59,434 bases of DNA from Acidobacteriota bacterium. Its GTDB lineage: Bacteria; Acidobacteriota; Terriglobia; Terriglobales; Acidobacteriaceae. A program made the translations under genes and the position numbers. The notes beneath the pieces are model-generated. The model was not told the origin of the DNA, ran no database searches, and was given only the letters and a program-made list of their open reading frames with translations. The stretch is from positions 1 through 59,434 of the forward strand of contig JAJZVX010000023.1 of assembly GCA_021846985.1 (NCBI GenBank), read 5' to 3'. Shown one piece after another: positions 23,361 through 32,430 of this stretch. The number at the start of each line of letters is the position of its first letter. Position 1 is the first letter of the stretch.

Positions 23361-23678
23361 CTAGGCGGCGAACTGGCGCAGCAAGGCGCGGCAGCGCTCG
23401 CCGAAGCTCGGAACCGGCGGGCAGTCAAGGTACACCTGGCGGTTGAGCGCCATAAGCAACTGGATGGCCTGCACCTGCGGATTGCCGGGGGCGAGAGAGC
23501 CGCCCTCGTGGACAAATTCGTCGGTCAGATACTCGATGGCATGCCCGAGGATTTCCAGGGCGCGGCCGTCCCGCGGAGAGATGCGGCGACGGCGGACAAC
23601 GGGTCGAACAAGGGAAACAGCCGGCGCAGCGGCCGGAATCGGAAAGCCGGTTGTTGCAGTGGCAGCCATGCTTTTCAT
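23361..23678 (-). CDS. hypothetical protein
   Basis: A 105-residue protein I do not recognise. The first 30 residues are Ala/Pro/Val-rich and basic. The rest looks like a compact helical domain (SPRDGRALEILGHAIEYLTDEFVHEGG and NPQVQAIQLLMALNRQVYLDCPPVPSFGERCRALL). Start chosen at 23678, with AAGG 6 bases upstream; ATG at 23669 is equally plausible. The frame runs open to 23996, but that part shows no conserved look. The helical core suggests a real protein; no function can be given. Confidence 0.5.
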   Translation of the reverse strand: MKSMAATATTGFPIPAAAPAVSLVRPVVRRRRISPRDGRALEILGHAIEYLTDEFVHEGGSLAPGNPQVQAIQLLMALNRQVYLDCPPVPSFGERCRALLRQFAA

Positions 23679-24084
23679 CCTCGCCCTTTTCTTCGGCGTT
23701 ACCGGCAGATTCCCCCAGATAACGGAGGTACTGAATTCCACTTTTGAACTGCGCGTCCAAGTGTTCCAATTTGAGACGCTTTCGATCTGCGGCGCCCCGT
23801 TTCCTCTTGCCTTCGAAGACAGATAGCGGAACAAGCACTGGCCTCCGAATAGGAGCGCTTGCATCCGAAATAGCCGCCCAGAGAAACCTACCGCGAGGCC
23901 GCGCGCCTCTTCATCGAGTTGATTCAAAAAGGATGGAGACAGCGCGGAAGTTGCGACGCCTTGACTCATGGAGACGGAGAACCTAAGCTCAATCAAGCAT
24001 CCTGTGCACGCAAACCGCGCCGCGCGCGGAACCGCGGCGGGTCTTCGGGGCAGGATGGAAAGCTACGGATAATTCCGGATTGGG
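23679..24084. other. 406-base region upstream of the nuo operon
   Basis: No complete gene is recognised. It should hold the promoter for nuoA and the leader of the small minus-strand gene, but I find no confident -35/-10 pair. A short stretch at 23886-23933 reads TYREAARLFIELIQKG on the plus strand, which looks protein-like, but an in-frame stop lies just upstream and the frame runs on into nuoA in the wrong register. It may be a decayed gene fragment or chance. Confidence 0.4.
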
Positions 24085-24492
24085 ATGGCGATGATTCCCT
24101 ACGATTGGCAATACCTGCCGCTGCTGATGCAGATTCTTGCGGCTTTTGGGCTCGGGGTGCTGATGGTTGTAGCCTCGTGGTTCGTTGGCCGGCATCGCAA
24201 CACCAAAACGAAGCTCTCGGCCTACGAGTGCGGGATTGTGTCGGTGGGCGATGCGCGGGGACGCTTCAGCGTGCGGTTTTACATGGTGGCGATGCTGTTT
24301 ATCCTGTTCGACGTGGAAGCGGTGTTCATGATGCCGTGGGCGGTGATCTACCGGAAGCTGTACGCGATCACCGGGAGCCGGCTCTTCGGATTCTGGGAGA
24401 TGCTGGTTTATCTTGGCTTTGTGGCCGTGGGGCTTTACTACATCGTGCGCAAGGGTATTCTGAATTGGAGCCAGGATAAGGCGGATCTCTAG
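24085..24492 (+). CDS. nuoA: NADH-quinone oxidoreductase subunit A
   Basis: NuoA is a three-helix membrane subunit of complex I near the quinone site. The 135-residue product has the family's signature YECGIVSVGDARGRFSVRFYMVAMLFILFDVEAVFMMPWA, with the conserved Cys and acidic residues of the loop between helices 1 and 2. ATGs at 24085 and 24091 are possible starts. It is the first gene of the operon and is followed after 1 base by nuoC rather than by nuoB. Confidence 0.95.
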   Translation: MAMIPYDWQYLPLLMQILAAFGLGVLMVVASWFVGRHRNTKTKLSAYECGIVSVGDARGRFSVRFYMVAMLFILFDVEAVFMMPWAVIYRKLYAITGSRLFGFWEMLVYLGFVAVGLYYIVRKGILNWSQDKADL

Positions 24493-24493
24493 G

Positions 24494-24994
24494 ATGAACA
24501 ACGATAAGACCCTGAGTGGAAGGGCAGAGGTGCTGGAGGGGTTCGGCGAACATCCCGCGGTAAAGGCTATTCTGGCCTGTGACCCGGAGGCGCTGATCGA
24601 TGCCAGGTGGGACCGGGGCGAGCTGACGCTGACCATTGCAACCCGTGAAATCTGCGCCGCCGCCCGCGCGGTGCAGACGGCGGGCTACGACTTCCTCGAA
24701 GACCTGACGGCCGTGGACTGGTTCCCTTCTTCGCCGCGATTCCAGGTGAGCTATCACATTCTGTCGCATTCGTTGAAGGAGTACATCCGGCTGCGGGTGA
24801 TGCTGGAGGGAGAATCGCCGTCGGTGGAGAGCATGACGGCGGTGTGGCCCTCGGCCAACTACTACGAGCGCGAGGTCTTCGACCTGTTCGGGATTCACTT
24901 TGAGGGGCATCCGAACGAGCGGCGCATCATGCTGCCCGACGACTGGGAAGGCCATCCGTTGCGCAAAGACTATCCGGTGGAGGGGTATCGCTAA
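24494..24994 (+). CDS. nuoC: NADH-quinone oxidoreductase subunit C
   Basis: NuoC (the 30-kDa subunit) is part of the connecting arm of complex I. The 166-residue product has the standard end: WPSANYYEREVFDLFGIHFEGHPNERRIMLPDDWEGHPLRKDYP. N-terminal residues 30-110 form the alpha/beta domain (TAVDWFPSSPRFQVSYHILSH). It is separate from nuoD, unlike the fused E. coli NuoCD, and overlaps nuoD by 1 base. The stop of nuoA at 24490-24492 leaves no space for nuoB before it. Confidence 0.95.
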   Translation: MNNDKTLSGRAEVLEGFGEHPAVKAILACDPEALIDARWDRGELTLTIATREICAAARAVQTAGYDFLEDLTAVDWFPSSPRFQVSYHILSHSLKEYIRLRVMLEGESPSVESMTAVWPSANYYEREVFDLFGIHFEGHPNERRIMLPDDWEGHPLRKDYPVEGYR

Positions 24995-26214
24995 TGACGG
25001 AGACAATTGGCACGCCCATCCTTGCCGCCCCTCCGGCCGAAGGCGCCAAAGACCAGCACATGGTCCTCAACATGGGGCCGCAGCACCCCGCGACGCACGG
25101 AGTTCTGCGCCTGGTGCTGGAGATCGACGGCGAAATTGTGGTGCACATCTATCCCGAGATCGGGTACCTGCACACGGGGATCGAAAAGACCTGCGAGGCC
25201 AAGCACTACCAACAGGTGGTGCCGCTGACCGACCGCATCAACTACCTCGACCCGATGTCGAACAACCTGTGCTACTGCCTTGCGGTGGAAAAGCTGCTGG
25301 GGCTGGAGATTCCCCAGAAGGGGCAATGGCTGCGGGTGGTGCTGGCGGAACTGAGCCGTCTGAACTCGCACCTGATCTGGCTCGGCACGCATGCCATGGA
25401 CATTGGCGCGCTGACGGTGTTTCTCTACACCTTCCGCGAGCGCGAAGAGATTCTGCGCATCTTCGAGGGGCTGGCCGGCCAGCGCATGATGACCAGCTAC
25501 ATCCGCATTGGCGGAGTCTCGATGGAGCCGCCGCTGGATTTCTTCGACCGGGTGCAGGCGTTCATCAATCTTCTGCCGGAGAAGATCGACGAATACTCGA
25601 ATCTGCTCACGGGCAACCCGATCTTCCGGAACCGGCTGAAGGGCGTGGGGTATCTGTCGCGCCAGGACGCAATCGCACTGGGCGTCAGCGGACCGCCAAT
25701 GCGCGCTTCGGGAGTGGACTTCGATCTGCGCCGGGACATTCCCTACTCCAGCTATGAGAAGTTCTCCTTCCACGTGCCGATCTCGACCGACGGAGATTGC
25801 TGGGCGCGGTACGAAGTGCGGCTGGTGGAGATGCGCGAAAGCGTGAAGATCATTCAGCAGGCGCTGGATGGAATGCCGGAAGGCGCGGTAAGCGCCGAGG
25901 CGCCCAAGATCGTGCTGCCCGACCGGGAAAAGATGAAGACGCAGATGGAGGCGTTGATCCATCACTTCAAGATTGTTTCCGAGGGCTTTACGGTGCCGGC
26001 CGGCGAGGTCTACCAGGGAATCGAGGCGGGCCACGGCGCCACCGGCTATTACGTCGTTTCGGATGGATCGGCCAAGCCCTACCGGGTGCACATGCGCTAT
26101 CCCTCGTTTGCCACCCTGCAGGCGCTGGAAGCGATGTGCAAGGGAAGAATGCTGGCCGATGTGGTGGCCGTGGTGGGGTCCATCGACATTGTGTTGGGAG
26201 AGATCGATCGATGA
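24994..26214 (+). CDS. nuoD: NADH-quinone oxidoreductase subunit D
   Basis: NuoD (49-kDa subunit) forms the quinone-binding pocket with NuoB. The 406-residue product carries NMGPQHPATHGVLRLVLEIDGE with the conserved quinone-loop histidine, EIGYLHTGIEKTCEAKHY, and the C-terminal GSIDIVLGEIDR that ends nearly all NuoD proteins. Length is normal. It starts in a TAATG overlap with nuoC and its own stop overlaps the nuoE ATG by 4 bases. Confidence 0.97.
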   Translation: MTETIGTPILAAPPAEGAKDQHMVLNMGPQHPATHGVLRLVLEIDGEIVVHIYPEIGYLHTGIEKTCEAKHYQQVVPLTDRINYLDPMSNNLCYCLAVEKLLGLEIPQKGQWLRVVLAELSRLNSHLIWLGTHAMDIGALTVFLYTFREREEILRIFEGLAGQRMMTSYIRIGGVSMEPPLDFFDRVQAFINLLPEKIDEYSNLLTGNPIFRNRLKGVGYLSRQDAIALGVSGPPMRASGVDFDLRRDIPYSSYEKFSFHVPISTDGDCWARYEVRLVEMRESVKIIQQALDGMPEGAVSAEAPKIVLPDREKMKTQMEALIHHFKIVSEGFTVPAGEVYQGIEAGHGATGYYVVSDGSAKPYRVHMRYPSFATLQALEAMCKGRMLADVVAVVGSIDIVLGEIDR

Positions 26215-26732
26215 GTCAGGAAACCATGAGCCTGTTTTCGCCGCAGTTGGCGGCGCGGCTGGACGCGCTGGTGGAGAAGTATCCGCGGCGGCGCTCGGCG
26301 CTGGTGCCCATGCTGCTTTATGCGCAGGACGAGGTCGGTTACCTCTCCGACGCGGTGGTCGCCGAGGTGGCCGCACGCATTGGCATTACCGAACTGGAAG
26401 TGCGGAACGTGGCCACCTACTACTCCATGCTGCGCTTCAAGCCGGCGGGCAAATACAACGTGCAGGTGTGCACCAACATCAGTTGCATGCTGCGCGGAGG
26501 CTACGAGATTCTTGAGCGCTTCCAGCAGGAATTGGGAATCGGGCCGAAAGGAGTCACGGCCGACGGGCTGTTCTCGCTCGAAGAGGTGGAGTGCATTGGG
26601 GCCTGCTGCTGGGCGCCGGCCATCCAGGTGAACTACGACTTCCACGACGAGTTGAAGCCGGAACTGGTGCCGGGGATTGTGGACAGCTATCGTGGAAAGG
26701 CTCAGGCAGAAGGAGGATCGTCCCATGCCTAG
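26211..26732 (+). CDS. nuoE: NADH-quinone oxidoreductase subunit E
   Basis: NuoE (24-kDa) carries the [2Fe-2S] cluster N1a in the NADH module. The 173-residue protein has all four cluster cysteines: Cys87 and Cys92 (VQVCTNISCMLRGG) and Cys128 and Cys132 (EVECIGACCWAP). Its N-terminal helical part is typical (SALVPMLLYAQDEVGYLSDAVVAEVA). The ATG at 26211 overlaps the nuoD stop; its 3' end overlaps the start of nuoF by 8 bases. Confidence 0.96.
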   Translation: MSQETMSLFSPQLAARLDALVEKYPRRRSALVPMLLYAQDEVGYLSDAVVAEVAARIGITELEVRNVATYYSMLRFKPAGKYNVQVCTNISCMLRGGYEILERFQQELGIGPKGVTADGLFSLEEVECIGACCWAPAIQVNYDFHDELKPELVPGIVDSYRGKAQAEGGSSHA

Positions 26733-28035
26733 GCTGGTTTCGCATCCCGACGAAGTGAAGATTGTGACCCGGCGGTTCGGGCTGGGCGCCGCCGACATCG
26801 ACCGCTACATGGAACTGGGCGGCTATGCGGCGGCAAAGAAATGCCTGGAGCAGGGACCGGAATGGGTCATTGAGGAGATGAAGGCCTCGAACCTGCGCGG
26901 ACGCGGCGGCGCGGGCTTCCCCACGGGCATGAAGTGGTCGTTCGTGCCCAAGCAGAGCGCAAAACCCAAGTATGTACTGGTGAACGGCGACGAGAGCGAA
27001 CCGGGCACCTGCAAAGATCATCTGATTTTCCTGCACGATCCGCACTCGGTGATCGAAGGTACGATCATTGCCGGACTGGCCATTGGCGCCAAGCTGGGCT
27101 TTATTTACCTGCGCGGCGAATACCGCTACCTGCTGCAGATCATGGAGAAGGCGGTGGCCGACGCCTACGCGCGGGGATTCCTGGGCAAGAAGATCTTCGG
27201 CTCGGATACGGAATTCCAGATCATTACGCAGACCGGCGCGGGCGCCTATGAAGTGGGCGAGGAGTCGGCGCTGATGGAGTCGCTCGAAGGCAAGCGGGGC
27301 GTGCCGCGCATCAAGCCTCCCTTCCCTGCCGTGGTGGGCTTGTATGGCGGGCCGACGGTCATCAACAATGCCGAAACCATCGCCACCGTGCCCCACGTGA
27401 TCGCCATGGGCGCTGCCGCGTATGCGGCGGTGGGCTCGCCGCGCAACGGCGGCACGCGCCTGTTCGGCATCAGCGGGCACGTGGAGCGGCCCGGCGTCTA
27501 CGAGCTGCCCATGGGCTACAACCTGAAGAAGATGATCTACGAGGTGGCCGGGGGCGTGCGCGGGGGGCGGCAATTGAAGGCCGTCGTGCCGGGCGGATCG
27601 TCCACGCCGGTGCTGCTGCCCGAGGAGATCGAGAACCTGGGAATGGATTTCGACCAGGTAGGCAAGGCGGGCTCCATGCTGGGTTCGGGCGGTGTGGTGG
27701 CCATCGACGACCAGACGTGCATCGTAGAGTTTGCCATGCGGACCATCAGCTTCTATCAGCATGAGAGCTGCGGCTGGTGCATCCCCTGCCGCGAGGGAAC
27801 CGACTGGCTGAAGAAGACGCTCACGCGCTTCCACGCGGGCTTCGGCGAGGCCAAGGACATCGACAATATCCGTTATCTGGCGGAAAACATGCTGGGGCGG
27901 ACCTTCTGCCCGCTGGGCGACGCGGCGGCCATGCCGACGCTGGGATTCGTGAAGAAGTTCCGCAAGGAGTTCGAGGATCATTTGAACGGGAAGCCGTGCC
28001 CGTTTGCGAAACATGTAGGTTTGGCCGTGGTGTAA
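26725..28035 (+). CDS. nuoF: NADH-quinone oxidoreductase subunit F (NADH/FMN binding)
   Basis: NuoF (51-kDa) oxidises NADH with FMN and a [4Fe-4S] cluster (N3). The 436-residue product has the NADH/FMN glycine motif GRGGAGFPTG at 59-68. The cluster cysteines are at 349, 352 and 355 (ESCGWCIPCREG) and 395 (RTFCPLGDAA). AGGAGG lies 8 bases before the ATG at 26725. Length is normal. With nuoE and nuoG it makes a complete NADH-oxidising module. Confidence 0.97.
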   Translation: MPRLVSHPDEVKIVTRRFGLGAADIDRYMELGGYAAAKKCLEQGPEWVIEEMKASNLRGRGGAGFPTGMKWSFVPKQSAKPKYVLVNGDESEPGTCKDHLIFLHDPHSVIEGTIIAGLAIGAKLGFIYLRGEYRYLLQIMEKAVADAYARGFLGKKIFGSDTEFQIITQTGAGAYEVGEESALMESLEGKRGVPRIKPPFPAVVGLYGGPTVINNAETIATVPHVIAMGAAAYAAVGSPRNGGTRLFGISGHVERPGVYELPMGYNLKKMIYEVAGGVRGGRQLKAVVPGGSSTPVLLPEEIENLGMDFDQVGKAGSMLGSGGVVAIDDQTCIVEFAMRTISFYQHESCGWCIPCREGTDWLKKTLTRFHAGFGEAKDIDNIRYLAENMLGRTFCPLGDAAAMPTLGFVKKFRKEFEDHLNGKPCPFAKHVGLAVV

Positions 28036-28051
28036 GGGGCGCTGGAGACGA

Positions 28052-30385
28052 ATGGCAGACGTAACTTTCACAGTGAATGGAAAGAAGCTGACGGCTCCCG
28101 CGGGGACGCTGCTGATCGAAGCCTGCCGCAAGGCGGGGATCGAGATTCCGGCCTTTTGCTACTATCCGGGGCTGAGCCTGCAGGCCGCATGCCGCATGTG
28201 CCTGGTGCGCCAGGAGAAGGTGCCGAAACTGCAAACGGCCTGCACCACCCCCGTGGCCGAGGGACAGGTTTTCATCACCGACTCGGAAGAGATTGCGCAG
28301 GCGCGCAAGGCCACGATTCAACTGCTGCTCGGCAATCACCCGCTGGACTGCCCGGTGTGCGACGCGGGCGGCGAGTGCGAGCTGCAGGACATGACCTTCA
28401 AGTACGGCGCGGGCGAGAGCCTTTACGCCGACGCCAAGAACCATCGTGAAGAGCAGCAGTGGTCGCCGGCGGTGTATTACGACCGGCCGCGGTGCATCCT
28501 CTGCTACCGCTGCACGCGCATGTGCGGCGAGGGCATGGACGTGTGGGCGCTGGGCATTCAGAACCGCGGCGTGCGCGCGGCTATCACGCCCAATGGCCGC
28601 GGCGCGGGTGGAGAACAAGCCTGGCTGGATTGCGAGCAATGCGGCATGTGCATTGACGTGTGCCCGGTGGGCGCGCTCACCAGCGGCAGCTACCGCTACA
28701 AGACGCGGCCGTGGGAGATGAACCACGTCTCCACTGTCTGTACGCACTGCGCCGACGGCTGCAAAGTCACGCTGGGCGTCCGCCAGTCGAACGATGGCTC
28801 CGAAATCATCCGCGCCGACAACCGCGACAAGAGCGGCATCAACGGCGATTTTCTCTGCGCCAAGGGACGGTTTGGATTCGACTTTGTGGAGAGCCCGGAG
28901 CGGCTCGCCAAACCGCTGCTGCGCAATGCCGAAGGCAAGCTGGAACCGGCTACCTGGGAGCAGGCGCTGCGGCGCGCGGCAAGCAAGCTGAAGGAAGTGC
29001 GGGACACGCGCGGCGGCGGCGCGATCGGCGTCATCGGATCGAACCACACCACGAACGAAGAGAACTATCTGCTGCAAAAGCTGGCGCGGACCGTGCTGGG
29101 CACCAACAACATCGACCACCAACGGACAACCGATTACGCGGCGTTCGCGGCCGCGCTCGCCGGACACACCGGCAAGGCCGCCAGCCTGCGCGAGGCGGCC
29201 ACGGCGCCGGCCATTCTTCTGGTGGGCGGCAATCCGACCGAAGAGCATCCGCTGCTGGCCTGGCAGTTGCGGACAAATGTGCGCCTGAACCGCGCGCGGC
29301 TCTACATTGCCAACGCCAAGACCATCAAGCTGGAGCGGCAGGCGCGCGCAGTGCAAACCTTGCCGGAAGGCGGCTACGCGAAGTTGGCGGCCTACCTGGA
29401 AGAGGGCGCTTCGGATTTCAGCAAGGCCGTGGCGGGTGAAGAATCGCTCCTCGTGATCTTTGGGCAGGAGTTCCGCGGCGCAGACGTGAAGGCGCTGGTG
29501 AACTGGGGACTGAAGCGCGGCAACGTGCGGTTCGCTTTCCTGGGCGACTACGCCAACTCGCGCGGCGCGGCGGATATGGGACTGTTGCCCGACCGGCTGC
29601 CCGGTTACGTGCCTGTGAGCGAACCGGGCGCCTTTGCCGAAGAGTACCCCGGGCTGCCCGGAACGGCCGGCCGCACGCTGCCCGAAATGATCGAGGCCGC
29701 GGCAGCGGGCGAACTGGGAGCGCTGCTGGTGGTGGGCGCGAATCCGGCAGCCAATCGCGGCCTGGACCGCGCCGCGCTGAAGAATACCTTTGTGATCGTC
29801 GTGGACATTCTTCTGACGGAAACGGCGGCCCTGGCCGACGTGGTGCTGCCGGCAGCCAGTTTGTATGAGAAGACCGGAACGCTGACCAACACCTTCGGTG
29901 ACGTGCAGATGGTAAGCAAGGCGGCCGATCGCGCGGGCGTAAAGCCGGACTTCGAGATCCTGGTGCGCCTGGCCGGAGCGATGGGCGCGGACGCGCGGCA
30001 ACTGGTTCCGTTCGGCGCGGGAGGCATGACCGCAGACCTCGGCCAGTCGCGCGGAGCCAGCGCCGGCGAAGCCGACCGGCACGCCGTGTGGCTGGCGGCC
30101 AACAATCTGGAGCCAAAGCTGAGCCCCTTCGATCCGCTGGCGATGCTGGATGAGATCGAGCGGCTGGTTCCAGGATACCGGATGGACCGGATGAATCTGC
30201 TGGGAGGCAACGATGTGCCGACCGAACCTGGGCTGTCTCCGGCCAGTTCCCTTGTCGGGGCGGCGCCCATCGTGCCCGCGCACAATGGGCTCTTCACATC
30301 CGGTACGCTGGGCAAGCATTGCACGGCGCTGAAGAATCTGGCAGAGCATCAGGCGCGCGAGATGGCGGAAGCTGTGGCGAAGTGA
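28052..30385 (+). CDS. nuoG: NADH-quinone oxidoreductase subunit G
   Basis: NuoG is the large iron-sulfur subunit. The 777-residue product has an N-terminal [2Fe-2S] ferredoxin domain (FCYYPGLSLQAACRMCLV), the His-Cys3 site (NHPLDCPVCDAGGECELQ), and two [4Fe-4S] motifs (CILCYRCTRMC and CEQCGMCIDVCPVGA). The optional N7 motif is also present (CTHCADGC and a distant Cys in FLCAKGRFG). A molybdopterin-oxidoreductase-like domain without cofactor follows, from about residue 240 to the end. N7 occurs only in some lineages, such as E. coli and Thermus. It lies 16 bases after nuoF. Confidence 0.96.
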   Translation: MADVTFTVNGKKLTAPAGTLLIEACRKAGIEIPAFCYYPGLSLQAACRMCLVRQEKVPKLQTACTTPVAEGQVFITDSEEIAQARKATIQLLLGNHPLDCPVCDAGGECELQDMTFKYGAGESLYADAKNHREEQQWSPAVYYDRPRCILCYRCTRMCGEGMDVWALGIQNRGVRAAITPNGRGAGGEQAWLDCEQCGMCIDVCPVGALTSGSYRYKTRPWEMNHVSTVCTHCADGCKVTLGVRQSNDGSEIIRADNRDKSGINGDFLCAKGRFGFDFVESPERLAKPLLRNAEGKLEPATWEQALRRAASKLKEVRDTRGGGAIGVIGSNHTTNEENYLLQKLARTVLGTNNIDHQRTTDYAAFAAALAGHTGKAASLREAATAPAILLVGGNPTEEHPLLAWQLRTNVRLNRARLYIANAKTIKLERQARAVQTLPEGGYAKLAAYLEEGASDFSKAVAGEESLLVIFGQEFRGADVKALVNWGLKRGNVRFAFLGDYANSRGAADMGLLPDRLPGYVPVSEPGAFAEEYPGLPGTAGRTLPEMIEAAAAGELGALLVVGANPAANRGLDRAALKNTFVIVVDILLTETAALADVVLPAASLYEKTGTLTNTFGDVQMVSKAADRAGVKPDFEILVRLAGAMGADARQLVPFGAGGMTADLGQSRGASAGEADRHAVWLAANNLEPKLSPFDPLAMLDEIERLVPGYRMDRMNLLGGNDVPTEPGLSPASSLVGAAPIVPAHNGLFTSGTLGKHCTALKNLAEHQAREMAEAVAK

Positions 30386-30414
30386 TCGTCAAAAAAAGAA
30401 GAGGTTGAAGGCAA

Positions 30415-31461
30415 GTGACGATTTTGCAGTTTTTTCTTTGGAGCCTGCTCAAGGTCGTGGTGGTGACGGTGGTGATGCTGCTGGGCGTCGCCTACACCGT
30501 GCTGCTGGAACGCAAGCTCGTGGGCCGCATTCAGAACCGCTGGGGACCGAACCGCGTGGGCCCCTTCGGCCTGCTGCAGCCGCTCGTGGACGGGGCCAAG
30601 TCGTTTATGAAAGAGGACCTGATTCCCGCCGGCGTCTACCGCCCCCTCTACCTGCTGGCGCCTATTCTGGCGCTGGGTTGCGCGCTGATTTCCATCGGCG
30701 TGGTGCCATTCGGAGAGCCGAAGATCGGGCCAGGCGGACTGGATCTCTTTGAGATCTCCAACGTCAACATCGGCTTGCTGGTGATTCTGGGAATCACATC
30801 GTTCGGGGTTTACGGAATCGCGCTGGCCGGCTGGTCGTCAAACAACAAGTACTCCCTGCTGGGCTCGCTGCGCTCTTCTGCGCAACTGGTCAGTTACGAA
30901 CTGGCGCTGGGTCTCTCGCTGGTGGGCGTGGTGATGCAAACCGGTTCGTTCAACCTCCGCACCATCGTCGAAAAGCAGGCGGAGAAAGGCATTGCCACCT
31001 GGAACATCTTTGGCGGCATGCAATTCCTTGCCTTCTTCATCTACCTGATGGCGGCCTTTGCGGAGACCAACCGCTCACCTTTCGACCTGCCCGAGGCGGA
31101 AAGCGAGCTGACGGGCGGCTACCACACCGAGTACAGCTCGATGAAGTTCGCCATGTTCTTCATGGCCGAGTACGCCAACATGATCAACGTGGGCTGCGTG
31201 GCGACGCTGCTCTTCCTGGGCGGCTGGACCAGCCCCCTGGGCAATCTGATACCGCCGCCGCAGAACATCTTTGTGCACGCGCTGATGCCCATCTTCTGGT
31301 TTGTCGCCAAGGTATTCGCGTTCCTCTGTCTTTACGTCTGGGTGCGCGGCACGCTGCCGCGCTTCCGCTACGATCAACTGATGCAATTCGGGTGGCGGGT
31401 TTTGTTGCCGCTGGCCATTCTGAACATTGTGGGCACAAGCCTTTGGCTTGCGTATCGCTGA
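30415..31461 (+). CDS. nuoH: NADH-quinone oxidoreductase subunit H
   Basis: NuoH links the quinone site to the proton-pumping arm. The 348-residue product has about eight transmembrane helices and the conserved loops ERKLVGRIQNRWGPNRVGPFGLLQPLVDGAKSF near the start and FAETNRSPFDLPEAESELTGGYHTEYSSMKFAMFF near residue 220. It begins with GTG (AAGG upstream), 29 bases after nuoG. nuoI normally follows nuoH, but here the next gene is nuoJ after 106 bases with no room for it. Confidence 0.96.
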   Translation: MTILQFFLWSLLKVVVVTVVMLLGVAYTVLLERKLVGRIQNRWGPNRVGPFGLLQPLVDGAKSFMKEDLIPAGVYRPLYLLAPILALGCALISIGVVPFGEPKIGPGGLDLFEISNVNIGLLVILGITSFGVYGIALAGWSSNNKYSLLGSLRSSAQLVSYELALGLSLVGVVMQTGSFNLRTIVEKQAEKGIATWNIFGGMQFLAFFIYLMAAFAETNRSPFDLPEAESELTGGYHTEYSSMKFAMFFMAEYANMINVGCVATLLFLGGWTSPLGNLIPPPQNIFVHALMPIFWFVAKVFAFLCLYVWVRGTLPRFRYDQLMQFGWRVLLPLAILNIVGTSLWLAYR

Positions 31462-31567
31462 TATACAATCGGGGAGGATTTTCTGAGAGCCTCTTCAGCA
31501 AACTCTTCGATCCTTCTCCCGGAGCCCGCCGGTCGAGTGTGCCGGATGGGACGAGCGTGATGAAACC

Positions 31568-32098
31568 ATGCATGTGATTCTGTTCGTCGTGTTTGCCGGA
31601 TTCTGCCTGGGAGGAGCCATCAATCTCCTGCTCCAGAGCCATCCGATCAACAGTGCGCTCTCGCTGATTGTGGTGATGAGCTCTCTGGCCGTGCTCTACC
31701 TGCTGCTGGGCGCCGAGTTTCTGGCGGCAGCGCAGATGATTGTCTATGCCGGCGCCATTATGGTCTTGTTCACCTTTGTGGTGATGCTTTTGAACGCTGG
31801 ACGCGAGGAACGGACACTGGGAAGCCGGGCCGCGGGCATCATCGGATTTCCCGCAGTGGTGGCGCTGCTGGCCGTGCTGGCCACGGTGCTGCTGCGCACG
31901 CGCGACCTGGGCACGGCGGCGCTCAGCCAGGGCATCACCTCGACCGAGGAATTGAGCACGGTGCTGTTTACCAAGCTGCTCCTGCCCTTTGAAGTGACTT
32001 CGGTGCTGATTCTCATTGCAATTCTGGGCGCGGTGGCGCTGGCGCGGCACGGCAACGGTGATTCCGGCGGGAATCAGGAAAGGACTGAGGCCAAGTGA
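31568..32098 (+). CDS. nuoJ: NADH-quinone oxidoreductase subunit J
   Basis: NuoJ is a five-helix membrane subunit. The 176-residue product has family features [49 protein letters not shown] (helices 2-3 with the conserved Tyr/Gly pi-bulge region) and a last helix [16 protein letters not shown]. Its 3' end overlaps the nuoK GTG start by 4 bases. The gap before it (31462-31567) holds no gene. Confidence 0.95.
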   Translation: MHVILFVVFAGFCLGGAINLLLQSHPINSALSLIVVMSSLAVLYLLLGAEFLAAAQMIVYAGAIMVLFTFVVMLLNAGREERTLGSRAAGIIGFPAVVALLAVLATVLLRTRDLGTAALSQGITSTEELSTVLFTKLLLPFEVTSVLILIAILGAVALARHGNGDSGGNQERTEAK

Positions 32099-32430
32099 AT
32101 CCTTCCATCACCAGTCTGCTTCAGCAAGCGGTTCCCCTGCAGGCTTACCTGTTGCTGAGCGCGGTGCTGTTTACCCTGGGCGTGATCGGATTTCTGGTGA
32201 AGAGAAATCTAATTACCGTCTTTATGTCGATTGAGCTGATGCTCAATGCGGTGAATCTGTCGTTTGTGACCTTCGCCCACCAGTGGCATGCGGTGAAGGG
32301 CCAGATCTTCGTCTTCTTCGTGATGATGGTGGCCGCGGCAGAAGCCGCCGTGGGCCTGGCCATCATCATTGCCGTCTTTCGCGCCCGAGCCACGCTGGCC
32401 GTCGACAGAATCGACCTGATGAAACTATGA
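32095..32430 (+). CDS. nuoK: NADH-quinone oxidoreductase subunit K
   Basis: NuoK is a small three-helix subunit with two conserved membrane glutamates that relay protons. The 111-residue protein shows them in [16 protein letters not shown] (first Glu) and [20 protein letters not shown] (second Glu). It starts at GTG inside the nuoJ stop and ends in an ATGA overlap with nuoL. Confidence 0.95.
   Translation: MNPSITSLLQQAVPLQAYLLLSAVLFTLGVIGFLVKRNLITVFMSIELMLNAVNLSFVTFAHQWHAVKGQIFVFFVMMVAAAEAAVGLAIIIAVFRARATLAVDRIDLMKL

Noticed and set aside
27821..30349. Minus-strand open frame of 842 codons
   Set aside because: It is antisense to nuoF and nuoG, both unmistakable genes; no recognised domain.
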